From: UBA8437 sp963580005
Lineage (GTDB): Bacteria > Planctomycetota > Planctomycetia > Planctomycetales > Planctomycetaceae
Assembly: GCA_963580005.1 (NCBI GenBank)
Contig: CAUZJR010000315.1
Span: 1-6,542 of the forward strand
Reading direction: 5' to 3'
Length of the DNA: 6,542 bases
Each line of letters begins with the position of its first letter. Position 1 is the stretch's first letter. Shown here piece after piece: positions 6,226-6,542 of this stretch. A program made the translations under genes and the position numbers. The notes beneath the pieces were generated by a model. That model was not told where the DNA came from. It was given only the letters and a program-made list of their open reading frames with translations, and ran no database searches.

Positions 6226-6542
6226 ATGTCGTCGCTCGACTCTCGCTGCGGATGCTCAAGTCACTCACTCTCTCGCCGCAGCATGCTGCAGGCCTCAACG
6301 GCGGGGATCGCGGGCCTGGGCACCGCCGGGTTGATGGCACCCACGGCCGCTGCCGCGGGGCGGACCAGGGCCAAGCGAGTGATTTTCGTCTTCCTGACCG
6401 GGGGAATCTCACACCACGACACCTTCGACATGAAGCCGGGTGCTCCGGCGAAGGTCCGAGGCACCTTCGATCCGGTCTCGACTGATGTGGCCGGCATCCA
6501 GATCTCCGAGCACCTGCCGCTGTTCACCCAGAGAATGAAGCA
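6226..6542 (+). CDS. DUF1501 family protein, Tat-exported, N-terminal part, cut by window edge
   Basis: The frame is open from the ATG at 6226 to the right edge (105 full codons). A twin-arginine signal is visible: LSRRSML at 15-21, with Arg17-Arg18, then a small-residue hydrophobic stretch and a likely cleavage site near AAAA-G (about 41-45). The mature start AKRVIFVFLTGG (49-60) runs into SHHDTFDMKP (62-71) and later GIQISEHLPLF (90-100). These are the characteristic N-terminal motifs of DUF1501, an alkaline-phosphatase-fold-related family that is abundant in Planctomycetota. The molecular function of DUF1501 is not established. Such genes are frequently next to genes for DUF1549/DUF1553 cytochrome-like proteins; none is present on the upstream side here. 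AGGGA (6213-6217) lies 8 nt before the ATG. Two cysteines (Cys8, Cys10) precede the Tat motif and would be removed with the leader. Confidence 0.94.
   Translation, partial: MSSLDSRCGCSSHSLSRRSMLQASTAGIAGLGTAGLMAPTAAAAGRTRAKRVIFVFLTGGISHHDTFDMKPGAPAKVRGTFDPVSTDVAGIQISEHLPLFTQRMK

Noticed and set aside
5070..6227. Long minus-strand open frame opposite the transporter
   Set aside because: Its translation is a run of His, Asp, Glu and Gln-rich low-complexity sequence, as expected opposite a membrane protein gene. The plus strand has clear family motifs and a strong ribosome binding site.
1..6542. Search for tRNA, rRNA, CRISPR arrays, insertion sequence ends and phage genes
   Set aside because: No direct repeat array, terminal inverted repeat pair with transposase, or recognisable RNA gene was seen by eye on either strand.

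Overview
The window is GC-rich chromosomal DNA that most likely comes from a member of the Planctomycetota. The main reason is gene content: a Tat-exported DUF1501 protein together with several secreted alpha/beta- and SGNH-type hydrolases of the large, two-part kind typical of that phylum. The use of weak or absent Shine-Dalgarno sequences for some genes fits as well. The assignment comes from recognising protein families by eye, not from a database search.

Layout. Bases 1-4852 hold three minus-strand genes, read right to left. The first (2834-4852) is a secreted serine hydrolase of the prolyl-oligopeptidase-like alpha/beta-hydrolase type with a large C-terminal extension. The second (452-2695) is a secreted two-domain alpha/beta hydrolase of the acetyl-xylan-esterase-like group; its second domain has lost the nucleophile serine. 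The third is the N-terminal part of a secreted SGNH/GDSL hydrolase (1-409), cut by the window edge. The second and third genes are 42 bp apart and are probably co-transcribed. The first and second are separated by 138 bp containing an imperfect palindrome that could be a dispersed repeat or a weak transcription end.

A 178 bp divergent intergenic region (4853-5030) contains a long interrupted palindrome and leads into the plus-strand genes. These are an AI-2E/PerM family membrane transporter (5031-6071), preceded by a strong ribosome binding site, and after 154 bp the start of a DUF1501 protein (from 6226) that runs off the right edge.

How the genes may work together. The three minus-strand products all carry export signals and hydrolase folds, so the plausible reading is a small envelope or extracellular degradation cluster acting on esters, for example acyl groups on polysaccharides. 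The substrates cannot be read from sequence. The transporter and the DUF1501 protein show no visible functional link to the hydrolases. I see no RNA genes, CRISPR array, insertion sequence or phage genes. No clearly new system is evident; the most interesting items are the catalytically dead second hydrolase domain, the cysteine cluster beside the active-site loop, the unrecognised C-terminal domain of the first hydrolase, and the two palindromic intergenic elements.
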